The notes under the pieces are model-generated. The model did not search any database and was not told the origin of the DNA. It saw only the letters and a list, made by a program, of their open reading frames with translations. Below are positions 1 through 11,395 of a stretch of DNA of 64,000 bases, piece after piece. The position numbers and the translations under genes were made by a program. Positions within the stretch are counted from its first letter, which is position 1. Every line of letters starts with the position of its first letter. The stretch comes from Cherax quadricarinatus (taxonomy: Eukaryota; Arthropoda; Malacostraca; Decapoda; Parastacidae), in contig NC_091368.1 in the NCBI RefSeq assembly GCF_038502225.1, forward strand, positions 20,594,164 through 20,658,163, in the 5' to 3' direction.

Positions 1-565
1 TAGTCATAGGTGAATAAAAAGAATTAAAAGAAAGACATATTTTGGGAACCATAAAACAGATATACCATAGTATTACACCACATTCCTTCCATGTGACAAT
101 TTACTCATCGCATAAACTTGGTCAGTCTTGCAATATAAACAACTTTTAAGAGAGGCAACATGCTGCCAGAAGCTCCAGGCTTATACAAGCTTCAGGTCAA
201 CAGCTCTCAGAAGAGTTTCCTAGACAGCAATACACGCAGATGCCTCCTCAAGTAGTGCCGGTGCTGTGAAAATAAACATCTAACCGCAGGACAGTGCGTT
301 CTCCACTGGAGCATACTGACCTAATATTATTCATCCAGGTAGGTAACAGCTTGACAAATCTCCTGGAGACCGAAACCTGCAACAATTAAAATGTGGCATT
401 AGTTGCTTATGAGACCTTTTACCTAACAGGTATATTTTAATACACAATAAGAAGGTTATGTTAGGTCTTCTTCAGAACGGCTTCGATGGCCATGCTAGTA
501 TGAGATTTTTCTCTATTATCTGTGATAAGTCACAATATGACTTATGCTAATCTTGCTATAAATTA
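1..565. other. Unassigned AT-rich DNA
   Basis: I see no coding region, RNA gene or recognisable repeat here. The stretch is AT-rich, has no long open frame and no obvious tandem structure. Confidence 0.6.
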
Positions 566-677
566 TAGAAATATACCTAATGGGATGAATCTTAATAAAC
601 CAGCATTGTTCAGTGGACAGTGCACTGACCTGTAAGTTTTAAGAGTGGCTTGCCGTGAGTTCGAAGCCTCTGCACGG
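566..677 (+). repeat. Degenerate tRNA-like SINE relative
   Basis: The segment opens with tagaaatatacct and gggatgaatctta, nearly identical to the leader upstream of the tRNA-like unit at 38300-38413. It then carries a box-A-like stretch around 605-625 and a box-B-like GAGTTCGAAGCCT at 657-669. The later copy has TGGTCTAGTGG and GGTTCAATCCC at the matching places, so this looks like an old, diverged member of the same tRNA-derived family. The shared leader is direct evidence; membership is inference because the body has drifted. Confidence 0.5.
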
Positions 678-1929
678 TGAGTAATAATCAATTTAACAGT
701 CAATAATTTTTTTTATTTCAAGCTGAAATAACGAAAAGGTAAATATGGAGAGAAAATTCGTGTAAAAAAAAAAATTCTTGGATTTATGCTCAGCTGATAT
801 TTTTACCCGACAAAGAAAACTAAGTTAACTTACTTTATTTGGTGTAAGAAACGTTGAGAAACTGGTTTTTGTTTACTTACATGGTTTATCTTTACTGTAA
901 TATTAATTGAAGCATAAGAATAATTGTTTCAACAAAGTAACAAGAAATTGATAAAAAAATATTTAAAATATGAGTCAACAATATGATCGTCGACTCGATT
1001 ACATTTTTTCATTACCTAAATTAATGAATGGGTTCAAAACCCGGTTGGCTCCTAAAATTCATAAAATATCCCTGCATATTCTTCCACTTCCCACGACATA
1101 CCTCTCTGAAGCAGCTGCCTCAACACTAAATTAAGACAAAACAGAGAAACGATATCAATATTTGATCTCCACAGTGAGTGCCACTGTCCATAAGCGAGCA
1201 ACAACTTGAAAAGTAGGTAAATCAAAAGTCGAATCACCTTCTGTATGTTTAAAGGTTGCGTATTATAATATGCTTAGTAAATATCAGTAACTACTTTAAC
1301 TTATTTTTCTAACTGAATGCAGTAGTATATGTTCACATTTTTAGTACAAATATTCAATTTTCACTTTACTTCAGCTGCACAAACAGAGACAAGGCAGGAA
1401 GCTACTGATTTAGCTGGATACATTAAAAGAAAAACGATAAGAAATGTGACATGGCCTCTGAGAGTGGAAGAAGAATATCGCAGTGAGCTGCTAGCTAAAA
1501 TCCACAATAGAAATAGTGAAGTAGCCTGACCAGTTGAAAATAATGAATAAAGTTCCAGCAATAATAGTTATAATTGTTTCTCCTTGCACAAACCTGGCAT
1601 AAAGGAAATATATATAATGATTCTAGTTTAATTTCAGTCAAGAATCCGCGGATGAAGTGAATAAAATTCATCAACGGGGATGGGACCTTGATGGATTATA
1701 TTCATGAAAGCAAAAGAGTGGAGTATGGATTATTAATTCATCTCATAGAGCCTCGACCTTCTGATGCTGTGAACTTTGGTAATGTGTATACATTATATTC
1801 CCTGGTGAGGGATACCATGCAGAGATAGTTCGGACGAGGAAATTCACTAATTCGAATCGTCTACTGGATAGATATTCTTATGCAAAGATAATTAATTAGT
1901 TGGATAGTCCTCTTAGGTTCCTTCGTAAT
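678..1929. other. Unassigned intergenic DNA
   Basis: No supported gene. Short open frames of about 60-66 codons occur on both strands near 1330-1560, but they overlap one another, lack recognisable domains and look like chance. No clear LTR of the Gypsy copy that begins near 1930 could be matched here. Confidence 0.5.
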
Positions 1930-2915
1930 GTGGGATGGCTAACACCAGAGCAATCAGACCAGCACCGGGTTTGTCTCAGGGCGAGTCAGCTTCGTTGGCG
2001 CTTAAGTTAGCTAAACTCAATCTCAAAATAACCTGAGAGCAGCGAGCACTTGCTATAGAAGACTCTGACAGAGAAGGAGAGGAGGCAATTTAAACAGACT
2101 GTTGGTGACAACTTTAGCATGCAAAAATCAGTGCAGTTAGTACCTCACTTTGTTGAGTTTGATCCTGAAGAGTTTTTCGAGGCATATGAAAACCAGGCTA
2201 GAGCACTGAGGTGGCCCGGGGATCATTGGGCAACACTGGTGCATACAGCGTTGTACGACAAAGCGTGAGAGTTCAGAGCTGTTTTAAATAAAGAAGAATT
2301 TGCTGATTTGGTTGTTTAAAAAACGGTTCTTGAGGCATATCAGTGTATTCTCGCCAAGTACAGGAGGAAATTCAAACTGTGCAAGCGTCGGCTGGGTCAG
2401 TCTCATGTAGACTGTGTAAGGCAGCAATAAAATAATTTCACGATCTGGTACAAGGCGAGTGGTGTCACAAACTTCAAAGACTTGGTGCAGTAACTTTTAG
2501 TGGATAACCTGCTGGAATTTGTTCGAGAAGAGGCCAGAGTCTTTCTTGAAGATAATTCGTTGACCACTGCATTAGAAGAGCCAGACTGGCTGACACTTTT
2601 GAGGCCAACCGCTCCTTGTCCGAGCGGTCTAATCTTTCTTCCAAACCCTGGCATGAATAGAGATCGTAATGGACGAGTTCCTGACCGGAGGATGAAGCGG
2701 CAGGTTGAAAGTAAACAACGATGCCAACTAAGTCGTCTGGTGAGCAACGACATCAAACTCGCAGTCAACCTGGTGAGCGACATCAAACTCATGGTCAACA
2801 TGGTGTACAACGACGCTAGTGTTCCGAGTTGCACCTGCCACAAAATCAACAGGGAGCCAAGTTAAAGTATGACGTCTGTTACCATTGTCATAACCCAGGC
2901 CACGTAAAGTCCAAC
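1930..2915 (+). pseudogene. Decayed Gypsy gag (family of Gypsy-A)
   Basis: Across several frames and stops the plus strand encodes pieces that match the gag of Gypsy-A (59601-60540, minus): LSQGESASLAL, a lysine/arginine-rich helix, NQARALRWP, the WYKASGV segment, NLLEFVREEARVFLEDN and LADTFE-type sequence. It ends in a CCHC-type knuckle (CYHCHNPGH) whose last cysteine is not in place. In this family gag packages element RNA. At least eight stops or frameshifts make it non-functional. A foldback repeat (2928-3289) interrupts it just after the knuckle, and the copy resumes at 3302. Confidence 0.8.
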
Positions 2916-2927
2916 TTCCTAGTTAAG

Positions 2928-3289
2928 TTGTGATGAATGGTTTGAAAAACCGACAAGTTGAAGATTGAGACACTTATGCAGCATATGGGAATCTTTATTC
3001 AGGAAACGTTTCGCCACACAGTGGCTTCATCAGTCCAATACAAAGAGGAAGGCGTAAGGAGAGGAGGAGAATGAGGTAATCAGTCCCTCAACCTGGAGTC
3101 GATGTGTTCAGTCCATCAATCTTGTAGAATGTGATGGACTGAACACATCGACTCCAGGTTGAGGGACTGATTACCTCATTCTCCTCCTCTCCTTACGCCT
3201 TCCTCTTTGTATTGGACTGATGAAGCCACTGTGTGGCGAAACGTTTCCTGAATAAAGATTCCCATATGCTGCATAAGTGTCTCAATCTT
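2928..3289 (-). repeat. Hammerhead-like foldback repeat, copy 1
   Basis: A 362-bp near-perfect palindrome centred near 3131, flanked by the 12-bp direct repeat TTCCTAGTTAAG at 2916-2927 and 3290-3301, which reads as a target-site duplication. The left arm is longer and carries the terminal GGTTTGAAAAACC hairpin, so the element lies in minus orientation. The right arm has CTGATGA (3217-3223), a hairpin GCCAC/GTGGC (3225-3237) and GAAAC (3238-3242). TATT+GGA before it (3210-3216) can pair with TCC and AATA after it (3246-3254). That is the layout of a hammerhead ribozyme. Confidence 0.85.
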
Positions 3290-3301
3290 TTCCTAGTTAA
3301 G

Positions 3302-4442
3302 CTTCACCCTTTAGGAAAAATCAACCTCTCTTTTGAGATGAACCAGAAAGAAGTGGAGAATGGTATGACATGCCATATCTCCCTTCAGGAAAATGAAAAA
3401 AATGAAGTAACCTTTTTTAGGGTTACCAGGGCTTATTGTTCCCTTATAAGAGAGTCCTCCCCTTCTCTGATAAGATGTCATTTCACTCCTCCGTTCTCTT
3501 AGAAGCATTTGGAGGAGCTGTATTTTCTGTCCTCTTACATAAGATATATGTGCAGAGTAAATATTATACAAGACATTTGACAGTAGGTGTTTCTGAGGGA
3601 TTCCCTATGAAATGTGCCTTGTTATTGCTGGGTAATATTATTCTAAATTCAATAGAATGTCCAGAACCTATAGTGGCTAACAGTTCTTCTCCTGTGTTGG
3701 TCATAGCTTGGGCAAAATCCCAAGGGATGTCTGTTGAGAATGTTGGACGACTCAGATCAAGGGCTAGACAATTTGATTTACGAGAAAAATTGGCCAGAGC
3801 ATCGTAAATTTGGTGAAAAGTTCCAGACCAAGCCTTCCTACTCCAGGGTTGTAGGATTGCCACATATCTGTTTCCATGCCCGAGGGACTGTCCTTTTGGG
3901 AAGAATAGCGAAGTGATCCTTCCTTAAACTTTACTTTTCAGGCAGCCATGAATGAATCAAACTCAGATCACCCAGTCAAATATAAAATTAACAAAATTAA
4001 ATAATGTACTGTTCTGCACAGAGACTGGTAAGGAGGTAATGGGAAGCCCAAAATTAGATAGACTGGTAGTTCCTAAGAAATTTGGTCACACATTTTGAAC
4101 ATAACTCATAATTCCTCTTTAGGAGGTTATTTGGGAATTACAAAAACTCCGTATACAATACTGAAAGAGTTTTACTGACCAAAAATAAGGCGAGATGTGA
4201 AGAATCACATCCACTCTTGTAAGGAATGCCAACAAGTAGGTAAACCTGGACACCCCATTAAACCTGTGCCACTTTATCCCATACCTGCAGATGGAGAACC
4301 GTTTGCCGAGCTAATCATTGTGTGAGACCATTACCAAAATTCAAGTCAGGCAACCAATACCTATTCACCATCATGGACAAAGCTACTAGGTATCCGGAAG
4401 CAGTCTCAGTGCGCAGAATAAAAACTAAAGCCATTCTTAAGA
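3302..4442 (+). pseudogene. Decayed Gypsy protease-integrase (family of Gypsy-A)
   Basis: This continues the copy begun at 1930. Residues such as SSVLLEAFGGA, HKIYVQSKYYT and SEGFPMKCALLLLGN match the Gypsy-A segment before integrase. They are followed by an integrase zinc-finger region (histidines near 4110-4130, CKECQQ near 4220) and the start of the catalytic core (KSGNQYLFTIMDKATRYPEA). The homology stops at about 4442 in the integrase core, where L-B LINE sequence begins. RT and RNase H are therefore missing. Frames are broken by many stops. Confidence 0.8.
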
Positions 4443-4478
4443 GGACGGATGTTAGAGTGAACAGGACCTACATGGCTC

Positions 4479-4590
4479 ATTGTAAGGGGAGTCCTGTGAT
4501 GCTGATAATGCCACGGAAGCCAGTATCATTGTAACGGGAGCCTTGTGATGCTGATAATGCCCAGAAGCCGATATCATTGTAACAGTGAGC
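4479..4590 (+). repeat. 48-49 bp tandem repeat in L-B leader
   Basis: The block beginning ATTGTAAGGGGAGTCCTG recurs at 4479, 4528 and (start only) 4576, so the period is 48-49 bp with about 2.2 copies. It lies just upstream of the L-B endonuclease start and is probably part of the LINE 5' untranslated region, where tandem promoter units are common. That role is inference. Confidence 0.6.
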
Positions 4591-5237
4591 ATACACACAC
4601 AGTCCTCCCGGAGCACTAATACTGCCACACCAGCAGATTACCATATTATCCAGACCTTCCTACCACACCCACAGCCAGCACCAACCCCTCACACCCCCCA
4701 GAATACAGTTCTAGAAAAGAAGCTGAAGGTATGGTACACCAACAAAGATGGAATTAAAAAATAAGAGTGAGGAGAGGCAGGAAATAATCAATGAGGCATC
4801 CACGGACATCATAGTAATTACAGAGACAGCCCTCACGAAAGTGATAACAGACGCGATTTTCCCTTATAGTTATCAGATCGTGAGGAAAGACAGGGGGAGG
4901 AGAGCTGCACTGCTCATCAAAAACCAATGGAGTTTTGAGGAGATGGGAGGACTACTTAGAGGGGTAGCAGATGACTACATAGGAGCACTTTATACTGGGG
5001 GCCAACAAATGATGATAGCTGTGATGTACAACCCTTCACTAAACAGCATTTGGCCAAGACAGGAATACAGTGAGAGCAACAGCGGAGACTGTCAGAAGCT
5101 ATTCATCGTGGGGGATTTCAACTGTAAGGAGGTCGACTAAGAAAATCTGGAGCGACATGGAGGACCAGGAACGTGGAGAATCAAGATGCTGGAGGCAGTA
5201 ATGAAAAACTTCATGTACCAACATGTTAAGGACACAA

Positions 5238-5239
<2 letters not shown>

Positions 5240-5273
<34 letters not shown>
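5240..5273 (+). repeat. (GA)n microsatellite inside L-B endonuclease
   Basis: A pure GA run lies inside the endonuclease-coding part of L-B copy 1. Copy 3 has a shorter GA-rich stretch at the same place (about 49110-49130), so the repeat seems to have grown from a coding tract. Confidence 0.9.
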
Positions 5274-5276
<3 letters not shown>

Positions 5277-6224
5277 CGATAAACCAGCAAGGCTAGACCT
5301 CATATCCACCTTGAGTAAATTGTACATGGGACATATCACACACGAAAGGCCCCTTAGGTGCTAGTGATCACTTGGCGTTTAGTTTCGAATACGTAGTAGA
5401 GTTAGTAATGAAGAGTGAAGCAGCACGAGAAGGTCGGGAGAAGCCAAACTTCCAAAAAGGGGACTACACAAGTATGAGACAATTCCTACATGAGGAGCAG
5501 TAAGAGAGCAAGAGACAAAGACAGTAAATGAAATGATGGAGTACATGACCACAAAGTGCAGGGAAGTAGTGGAGAGGTTTGTACCAAGGGGCAACAGAAA
5601 CAGGAAGACCAGAGCCCATGGTTTACCAGGAAGTGTGGAGAGGCCAATGCCAAGTATGCTAGAGTATGGAAAAAGTATAGAAGGCAAAGGACCCAGTAAA
5701 ACAGAGAGTTGAGCCATACAGCCAGAAATAAATATGCATGGACAAGGAAAGAAGCTCACCGTCAATATGAGAATGACTTAGCATCAAAAGCCAAATCTGG
5801 TTTACAGTTGTTATACAGTCACATCAGGATAAGGAAAACAACAGTCAAGGATCAGGTAATCAGACTGAGAAAGGAAGGAGGGGAGCTCACAGGGAACAAA
5901 CAGGAAGTAAGTGATGAGCACATCTCAAGATTCAGGGAGGTATTCACAGTGGAGACAGAGAGGTTTCCAGTAAGCCAAGGTGGTAGGGTGCACCAGTAAG
6001 TGCTGGACACACTGCACATAACCGAGAATGAGGTGAAGAAACTGATAGGGGAACTAGATACCTTGAATGAGCTGAGAGAGGGAGAAGATGCACTGTGTGT
6101 GCCACTAATAACAATCAATAAATCTATCGAAACAGGGCAACTGCCTGAATTGTGGAAGAAAGCAAATGCAGTCCCGATTTTTAAGAACGGAGACGGGCAG
6201 CAGTAAATTACAAACCATTGTGGG

Positions 6225-7217
6225 TGTGAAGGCTTACTCAGCCCTGTAACAACTTCAGACAATATTACCAAGGCTGGCTCCTCCTCAGGAAAATTAATGA
6301 ATAGAAAAAAAAATAATAACAGACAAACATAAACACTTTATTATATAGAAAATATAAAATATAAAACACTTAAATATGAAATATTAATCCTACATTAAAG
6401 AAAATGAAAAATTAAAAATATAAATGATAACTGAATTCAACGCTAATATATATAGGGGAGTCTGGTGTTGGTGACACTGTGTGTTGTTGAAATCGTAGCC
6501 GTTGCTGATGATGGGGGGGGTCGCAGGTGTTGGTTACGACCCACTGGCTAGTTCTTCACAGTATAGCCTTGAGTATTATGTCTCGATGACAGGAAAGCAG
6601 GTTCTTTACCACTGCAATGATGAGGGGTTATGTCGTGCAATTTCCTACAGGTGGACAGGAAATTAAATCCAAAAAGCGGAAGTCTCAGGACGTTAGTCCA
6701 TCTCCATCAGTTTTCCTCGTTGATTGGCAGGTGACCCTCTCTGTCATCCAAGCTGGAAAGATAGACAGGTTACCCACTGCTTAAGAAATCACTCTCCATG
6801 ATAAGTACAATACCTAAATGATGTGGTGATTATTACAACAGTCAACTTAGAGCAAGACTGAAAGGACTAACTTTATTATTGGTCAAAAGTGAAGCTTTCA
6901 ACCAATAAATCCACTAGAATACAAGGCAGGCATGTACTTACAGTAGTGCTGGGAGCTGAGAGTCTAGTGATTACTGTTTGGACCAGAGCCCCACACGTCA
7001 CCTTTCGGAGGGGGGGGGGAAGGAAAGGAAGGGATAGCTGGAGCTAGACTGACCCTACCTTAACAAGCAGCCGGCAGTCAAACTATCACTTTAGGGGTGG
7101 GGGAAAAAAGCCGGGAATAGCGGGAGCTTGACTTACCCTACCTTAACAAGTAGCCGACAATGAAACTATTGTTACTATATACTCCCTCGCTACTATCTAT
7201 TGAACTTTTCCCTCACA
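6225..7217 (-). repeat. Gypsy-B 3' LTR (left)
   Basis: 993 bp, starting TGTGAAGGC and ending CCCTCACA on the plus strand, almost identical to the right LTR once its insertion is removed. It contains two similar blocks of about 75 bp (about 7010-7165) sharing GACCCTACCTTAACAAG / TTACCCTACCTTAACAAG, so the LTR has an internal tandem duplication. Confidence 0.92.
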
Positions 7218-7230
7218 CTCCCCCATACCA
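7218..7230 (-). other. Gypsy-B polypurine tract
   Basis: On the minus strand the purine-rich TATGGGGGAG abuts the 3' LTR, the expected position of the plus-strand primer. Its location next to the TG of the LTR fixes the LTR boundary. Confidence 0.7.
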
Positions 7231-7311
7231 AGACTTATAGTCAAGGAGTATAGGAAGAATAGGCGAGGAAAAAGTTCTAACATATGGAAGTCGCGTAAGG
7301 CAAGAAATCTT

Positions 7312-7990
7312 CTACTGACTGTCACGACTTAACCAGTCAGAGAAATAATTGGATGAACCATTGATATACACAATATGGAACTTAAAAGCCTGGAGTGCCA
7401 ATGTCCACCTCAAGAGGCGACTGTTGGTTCCCTTAAAAGTTTCTAGGTATATCAAAGGTTTGAGGTCCTTTTCTAAAATGAATTCCTTTCCCAGCAAATA
7501 AAATTTAAGTTTGGAGATACCCCACACAAGGGCCAAGCATTCCTTTTCTATGGTGGAGTATCTCATTTCTGCGGGAAGGAGTTTCCGGCTTAGGAAGCAT
7601 ACAGGGAAGGGAGTACTATCATGGTATTGTAGTAACACTGCACCTAAGCCAGCATTGGAGGCATCAGTTCTTAAACAAAATGTTTTATTAATATCTGGAA
7701 TCTTAAGAATAGGGTCTTTCGAAAAGATACTTTTAATCTCATTAAACTTTTCCCGAGCTACGTCGAAAAGTTCAAGAGGTTCCTTCACAGACTTTCTAAG
7801 GAAGTCAGATAAGATGCCTGTAAGATCAGTAAGGTTCGGGATAAACCGTTCATAAAAATTTACAGAACCAAGAAAGCTATGCATGAGCTTCAAGGTTTTG
7901 GGGAATTTAAATTCTAATAAAGCTTTGATCTTACTGGGGAGAGGCTGCAGAAAGTTATTAGAAAGTATAAGTCCAAGATATCTAATCTTG
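7312..7990 (-). pseudogene. Gypsy-B RNase H and RT connection
   Basis: The minus strand encodes the thumb/connection segment (HSFLGSVNFYERFIPNL) and a Gypsy RNase H: LRTDASNAGLGAVLLQ, FLSRKLLPAEMRYSTIEKEC, LVWGISKLKFYLLG and the C-terminal NYFSDWLSR. RNase H degrades the RNA template during reverse transcription. The 193-codon frame up to 7893 is open. The N-terminal continuation to about 7990 is in another frame and leads directly into the deletion that removed the RT palm. Confidence 0.88.
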
Positions 7991-8306
7991 TTATAATGAG
8001 CTTTAGTTTTAATAATTTGTCTACCTCTCGGTCAAATGCATCCCTAAGGTGAACTGGAACTGGGTATAATTTTCGTTTGATAGGATTGTCCGTCACTAAG
8101 TCAATCTTATTTACTACCGTGGAGGTAACACCTGGAATATCAGTAAAGACGTCTGAAAAGTTACTCACACATTGAAGTAGTTCATGTCTCTTATGGTCAT
8201 CCAAAGATTCATTAATATTAATGTTGGTTGCGTCCGAGTGGTCAAGAGTCACCAAGTCATGTAGTTCTTCATCATAGTCTAAGTTAGAGGTGTCAATTAC
8301 GCGCAC
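7991..8306 (-). pseudogene. Gypsy-B RT N-terminal remnant
   Basis: This encodes the stretch before the RT palm: a C-terminal pol linker, FSDVFTDIPGVT, HKIDL-type sequence (NKIDLVTDNPIKRKLYPVP) and the helix DREVDKLLKLKLI. In the family it is followed by about 150 residues holding the YVDD-type active site. Here it jumps straight to the sequence that normally follows the palm. The deletion point is near 7990-8010. Confidence 0.85.
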
Positions 8307-8384
8307 CTTACATTCTTCAGTTGTCTTATCAAGTTCGCGTGGAAAAACTAAGTCAAAGTTATTAAGGCAGTTAACCGAATTTCT

Positions 8385-8612
8385 TCAGTAATATTTCTTA
8401 AGAATGTTGATATGATAAAGCTTAGGTTTCCCCTTGACTTCTATGAGGTAATCAACTTTCCCACAAATTTTTAATACTTTATATGGACCTTTCCATGCTA
8501 CTAATAATTTATTTGACTTGATCGGCAAAAGTACAAGAACTTCATCCCCTACTTTAAAACTTCTCCTCTGACTTTTGGAATCAAAATAGGTTTTGTACTG
8601 GTCCATTGACAA
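8385..8612 (-). pseudogene. Gypsy-B integrase C-terminal GPY/F module
   Basis: A frame of 75 codons with FKVGDEVLVLLP, VAWKGPYKVLKI and KPKLYHINILKKYY, the DNA-binding tail typical of Gypsy integrases (GPY/F). It lies between the integrase core (8702-9064) and the RT remnant, which confirms that integrase precedes RT. Confidence 0.85.
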
Positions 8613-8701
8613 GTGTAAGTTTTTCGAAACTATGTCAGAGGTCTCCTCAAGTTTGGATCTAAGGTCAAGGAGAAACTGGTAAGAAGACTGAACCTCAGCA
8701 T

Positions 8702-9960
8702 TTACCTCCTCATTAGTTCATAAGCATGAAGGATGGAAAATGGACCTCTGGCCTGTCTACCATAGAGAAGTTCAAAAGGTGAAAACCCCAAAGAGTCACT
8801 GGGAACTTTCCTCATGACAAACAAAACACAGGGTAGGTAACGATGCCACTCCTTAGGTTTAAGGGAGCAAAGTTTCTTTAAAATTGACTTTAGAATCGAA
8901 TGCTGGCGCTCAATCCTCCCATTACAGCTTGGATGATAGGGTGTGGTGAAGAGAGGCTTCACTCCCAGAAGTTGGTATAGATGTTGCATTAAGTCAGATG
9001 TGAATTTTGTCCCACGGTCAGACAAAATTTCTCTAGGGATGCCCACTCTGGAGAAGATGGACAAAAAATTTCAGCCACCTCTGTAGTAGTTACGGTTTTT
9101 AAGGGAACGGCTTCAGGGAAGCTCGAAGCATAATCAACTAATGTTAATATATATCTATGTCCCCCAGATGAAAGTGGAGATAAAGGACCAACGATGTCAA
9201 TAGCTACTCTTTCAAAAGGTACCGTAAAGACTGGCATTTTGACCATAGGTACTCGCCTGGTACCTCGGGAGGATGACAGTTGGCAAACTTTGCACGATCT
9301 ACAATAGGTAGTGACATCTGAGGACATTTTTGGCCACAAATAGGTTTCCCTAATTTTATTTAAGGTTTTACGATGCGAGAAATGTCCGGCCACTGGCAGG
9401 TCATGAGCCATTTGAAGAACAGTCTCTCTGCATTGACTTGGAACAACTAAGATGGAATAGTCTATCTCATCTGAATTTAATTTGAATACTGACTTGTACA
9501 AGATACCTTTTATATATTCAAATTTATATGAAAAGTCTTTCCTTTGGATAACTTGATTTTGTTTAGCGGCATTATGGCAATTCTGAAGAGAAGGGCAATT
9601 ACGTTGTAAATTAACAAAGGAGTCCTTTGATATGTCTAAAGACTTAAAGTCAGGGAAAACCAAAGGATGGATAGTAGGAGAAGCCTGGGCTTTGGTCTGA
9701 GCCCTAGTCAAGACATTTATGGAATCGGAGGTGATATCTTCACTTTCATCTAACAAGTGAACCGGTGATCCTACTACCTCGCTTTCGAGAGTAGCATCAA
9801 TGGTTTTTAATCCCACATGAATCTCATGAGACATTGTCTCATCTGAACTTTGGAGGGGCTTCTCTGACTCTACAGGAAGAGGATCTGAAACACTTATGTC
9901 CATCTTTGGTGATGAAAGGTCAACCTCAGAAGGAAGAATGGCACCTTTCACATTACCTAT
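8702..9960 (-). pseudogene. Gypsy-B integrase zinc finger and core
   Basis: Integrase pastes the cDNA into the genome. The HHCC finger is visible (HDLPVAGHFSH and CRSCKVCQ), then the first catalytic Asp in VAIDIVGPL, the second in SDRGTKF and the Glu in SCNGRIERQH, followed by FELLYGRQ. All three catalytic acidic residues are present, but a frameshift near 9064 separates the first from the other two. The region before the finger (about 9650-9960) is acidic and not conserved. Confidence 0.88.
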
Positions 9961-10059
9961 TAGTACGGAGCAAGAAGTGATGGGAGCTAGTACGGCTTCA
10001 GACCAACCTGTGAACCATTTAGACCTAATGTAACAACGGATGGTAGGAAAAGTGTCTGT

Positions 10060-10215
10060 ACGGCCCAAGTAGTCTGAAAGTATAGCAGAGGAATGAGTTT
10101 CTTTAAGGTTAGGGAACAGCTTATCAGAAATGACTATACATGTGCATCCAGTGTCTCGTAAAATGGTAGATACATTAAGTCCATTAACTGTTCCTGAACG
10201 GAAGGGTGTTTGGTC
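10060..10215 (-). pseudogene. Gypsy-B aspartic protease remnant
   Basis: On the minus strand, in the frame between gag and integrase, the sequence reads VSTILRDTGCTCIVIS, an aspartic-protease active-site motif (DTG). The protease matures gag and pol. No flap motif can be placed with confidence, and the frame changes at both ends. Confidence 0.6.
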
Positions 10216-10218
10216 ATT

Positions 10219-11395
10219 TCAGTCTTTAAAACATCTTCCAACATTTTGGACCTTCTTAGAATGACAATCTGGACGTTTATGTCCCTTAACACCACACAAA
10301 TGACAAACAGGAATAAAAGAAGTCATTTTACTTTCCACTAGAGGCTTTGATTTCTTAAGGTCTGATGAACCCTTGCCCTTAGGGTTCGATCCCTTTAGGT
10401 CTTTATAGGAACTGTGAGCCTCAGCATACAGGTCAGCAGCCTCAGCAACTTCCTCAGCTTTAATCAGGTTACGTTCTCTAATGAATGTTCGTATCTGGTG
10501 GGGAAGAGCTGTCAGGAACTGGTCAGCAACCATGAAGTCTCTAAGAGATTCATAACTGTGATCAATTCCTGAACTCTCTATCCAAAAGTCGAACAAACGA
10601 GTGTTACCTGTAACTGCTGAAAGTTCTGGCCCGGCTGTAAGGTGGCATACCTGAAATCTTTCCTGTAAGAATTTGTGGTTTTTTGATATGCTTTAAGGAT
10701 TGCCTTCTTCAGTAGGTTATAATTACATATGATATCCTGCGACAAAGTTGCATAGATATTCAAAGCGGTACCAGAAAATAACATTCCTAACCTGGTAGCC
10801 CAGGTGTCAGCAGGCCATTCACAGAGGGTAGCAGTATTTTCAAACCTGATAATGTATGAAGTTATGTCTTCCCCCTCTGTGAAGGGAGGTAAATTAAGTG
10901 TTGGAATATGTGCACTGACTGCACGTTGTTCCATTACTCCTTCATCTAATTGCTGTTGTGAGAAAGTTAACTTTTTATTCTCTAATTCAAGGCGAGCTTG
11001 TTCGAGCTTGCGATCCTTTTCTCTCTCCCTTAACTCATATTCTCTATCCTTTGCTCTTTCCTCAAGTTCTCGTATTTTAGCATGTTCATCACGTATTTTA
11101 GCCTGTTCCTCACGTATTTTAGCCTGTTCCTCACGTTCCCTAGCTCTTTCTTCACGATCAAGTCTATCACGCTCTTTTTTGTCTTCTCGCTCTCTTTCTG
11201 TCTTTCCTTGCTTTCTCTTTCAATTCTCTCTCTCTCCTTTTTCTCTTCTCTTTCCCTTTCTAACTGTCTTTCTTCTCTCTCAATTCTCTATCTTTCACGT
11301 CTTTCCTGGATCTTAGCACTAATGAAAGATTCTAAATTTTTCCCTGTTATTCCTAACTTACTTCCAGCGTTCATCCAAAACTGGTATTCCTCCAT
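10219..11395 (-). pseudogene. Gypsy-B gag with charged coiled coil and zinc knuckle
   Basis: Starts at the ATG at 11395 (MEEYQFWMNAGSKLG), the first Met in a family-typical start. A long Arg/Glu-rich coiled coil follows, with short tandem units (EEQAKIR type) encoded by repeats of about 21 bp at 11080-11150. Next come the capsid-like part (IPTLNLPPFTEGEDITSYI, TWATRLGMLFSGTALNIY) and a CCHC knuckle CHLCGVKGHKRPDC near 10265-10310. Frameshifts near 11290 and 10590 break it. Gag forms the particle that packages element RNA. Confidence 0.82.

Larger units (their letters stand above)
4443..6219 (+). pseudogene. CR1-like LINE L-B, copy 1, 5' part (EN and RT start)
   Basis: After a short leader the plus strand reads LKVWYTN, IIVITETALT and GDFNCKEVD, which are endonuclease landmarks of Jockey/CR1-type LINEs. 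The linker helix and the beginning of RT (VPIFKNGDG near 6170-6195) follow. The same segments occur in order in L-B copies 2 and 3 (46322-51474). Numerous stops and frameshifts break it. At 6219 it is cut by Gypsy-B and resumes at 13928; the two halves join at RT motif 1 when the 5-bp duplication GTGGG is counted once. Confidence 0.8.

Noticed and set aside
3121..3140. A transcription terminator hairpin
   Set aside because: The palindrome is the centre of a foldback transposable element in a eukaryotic genome.
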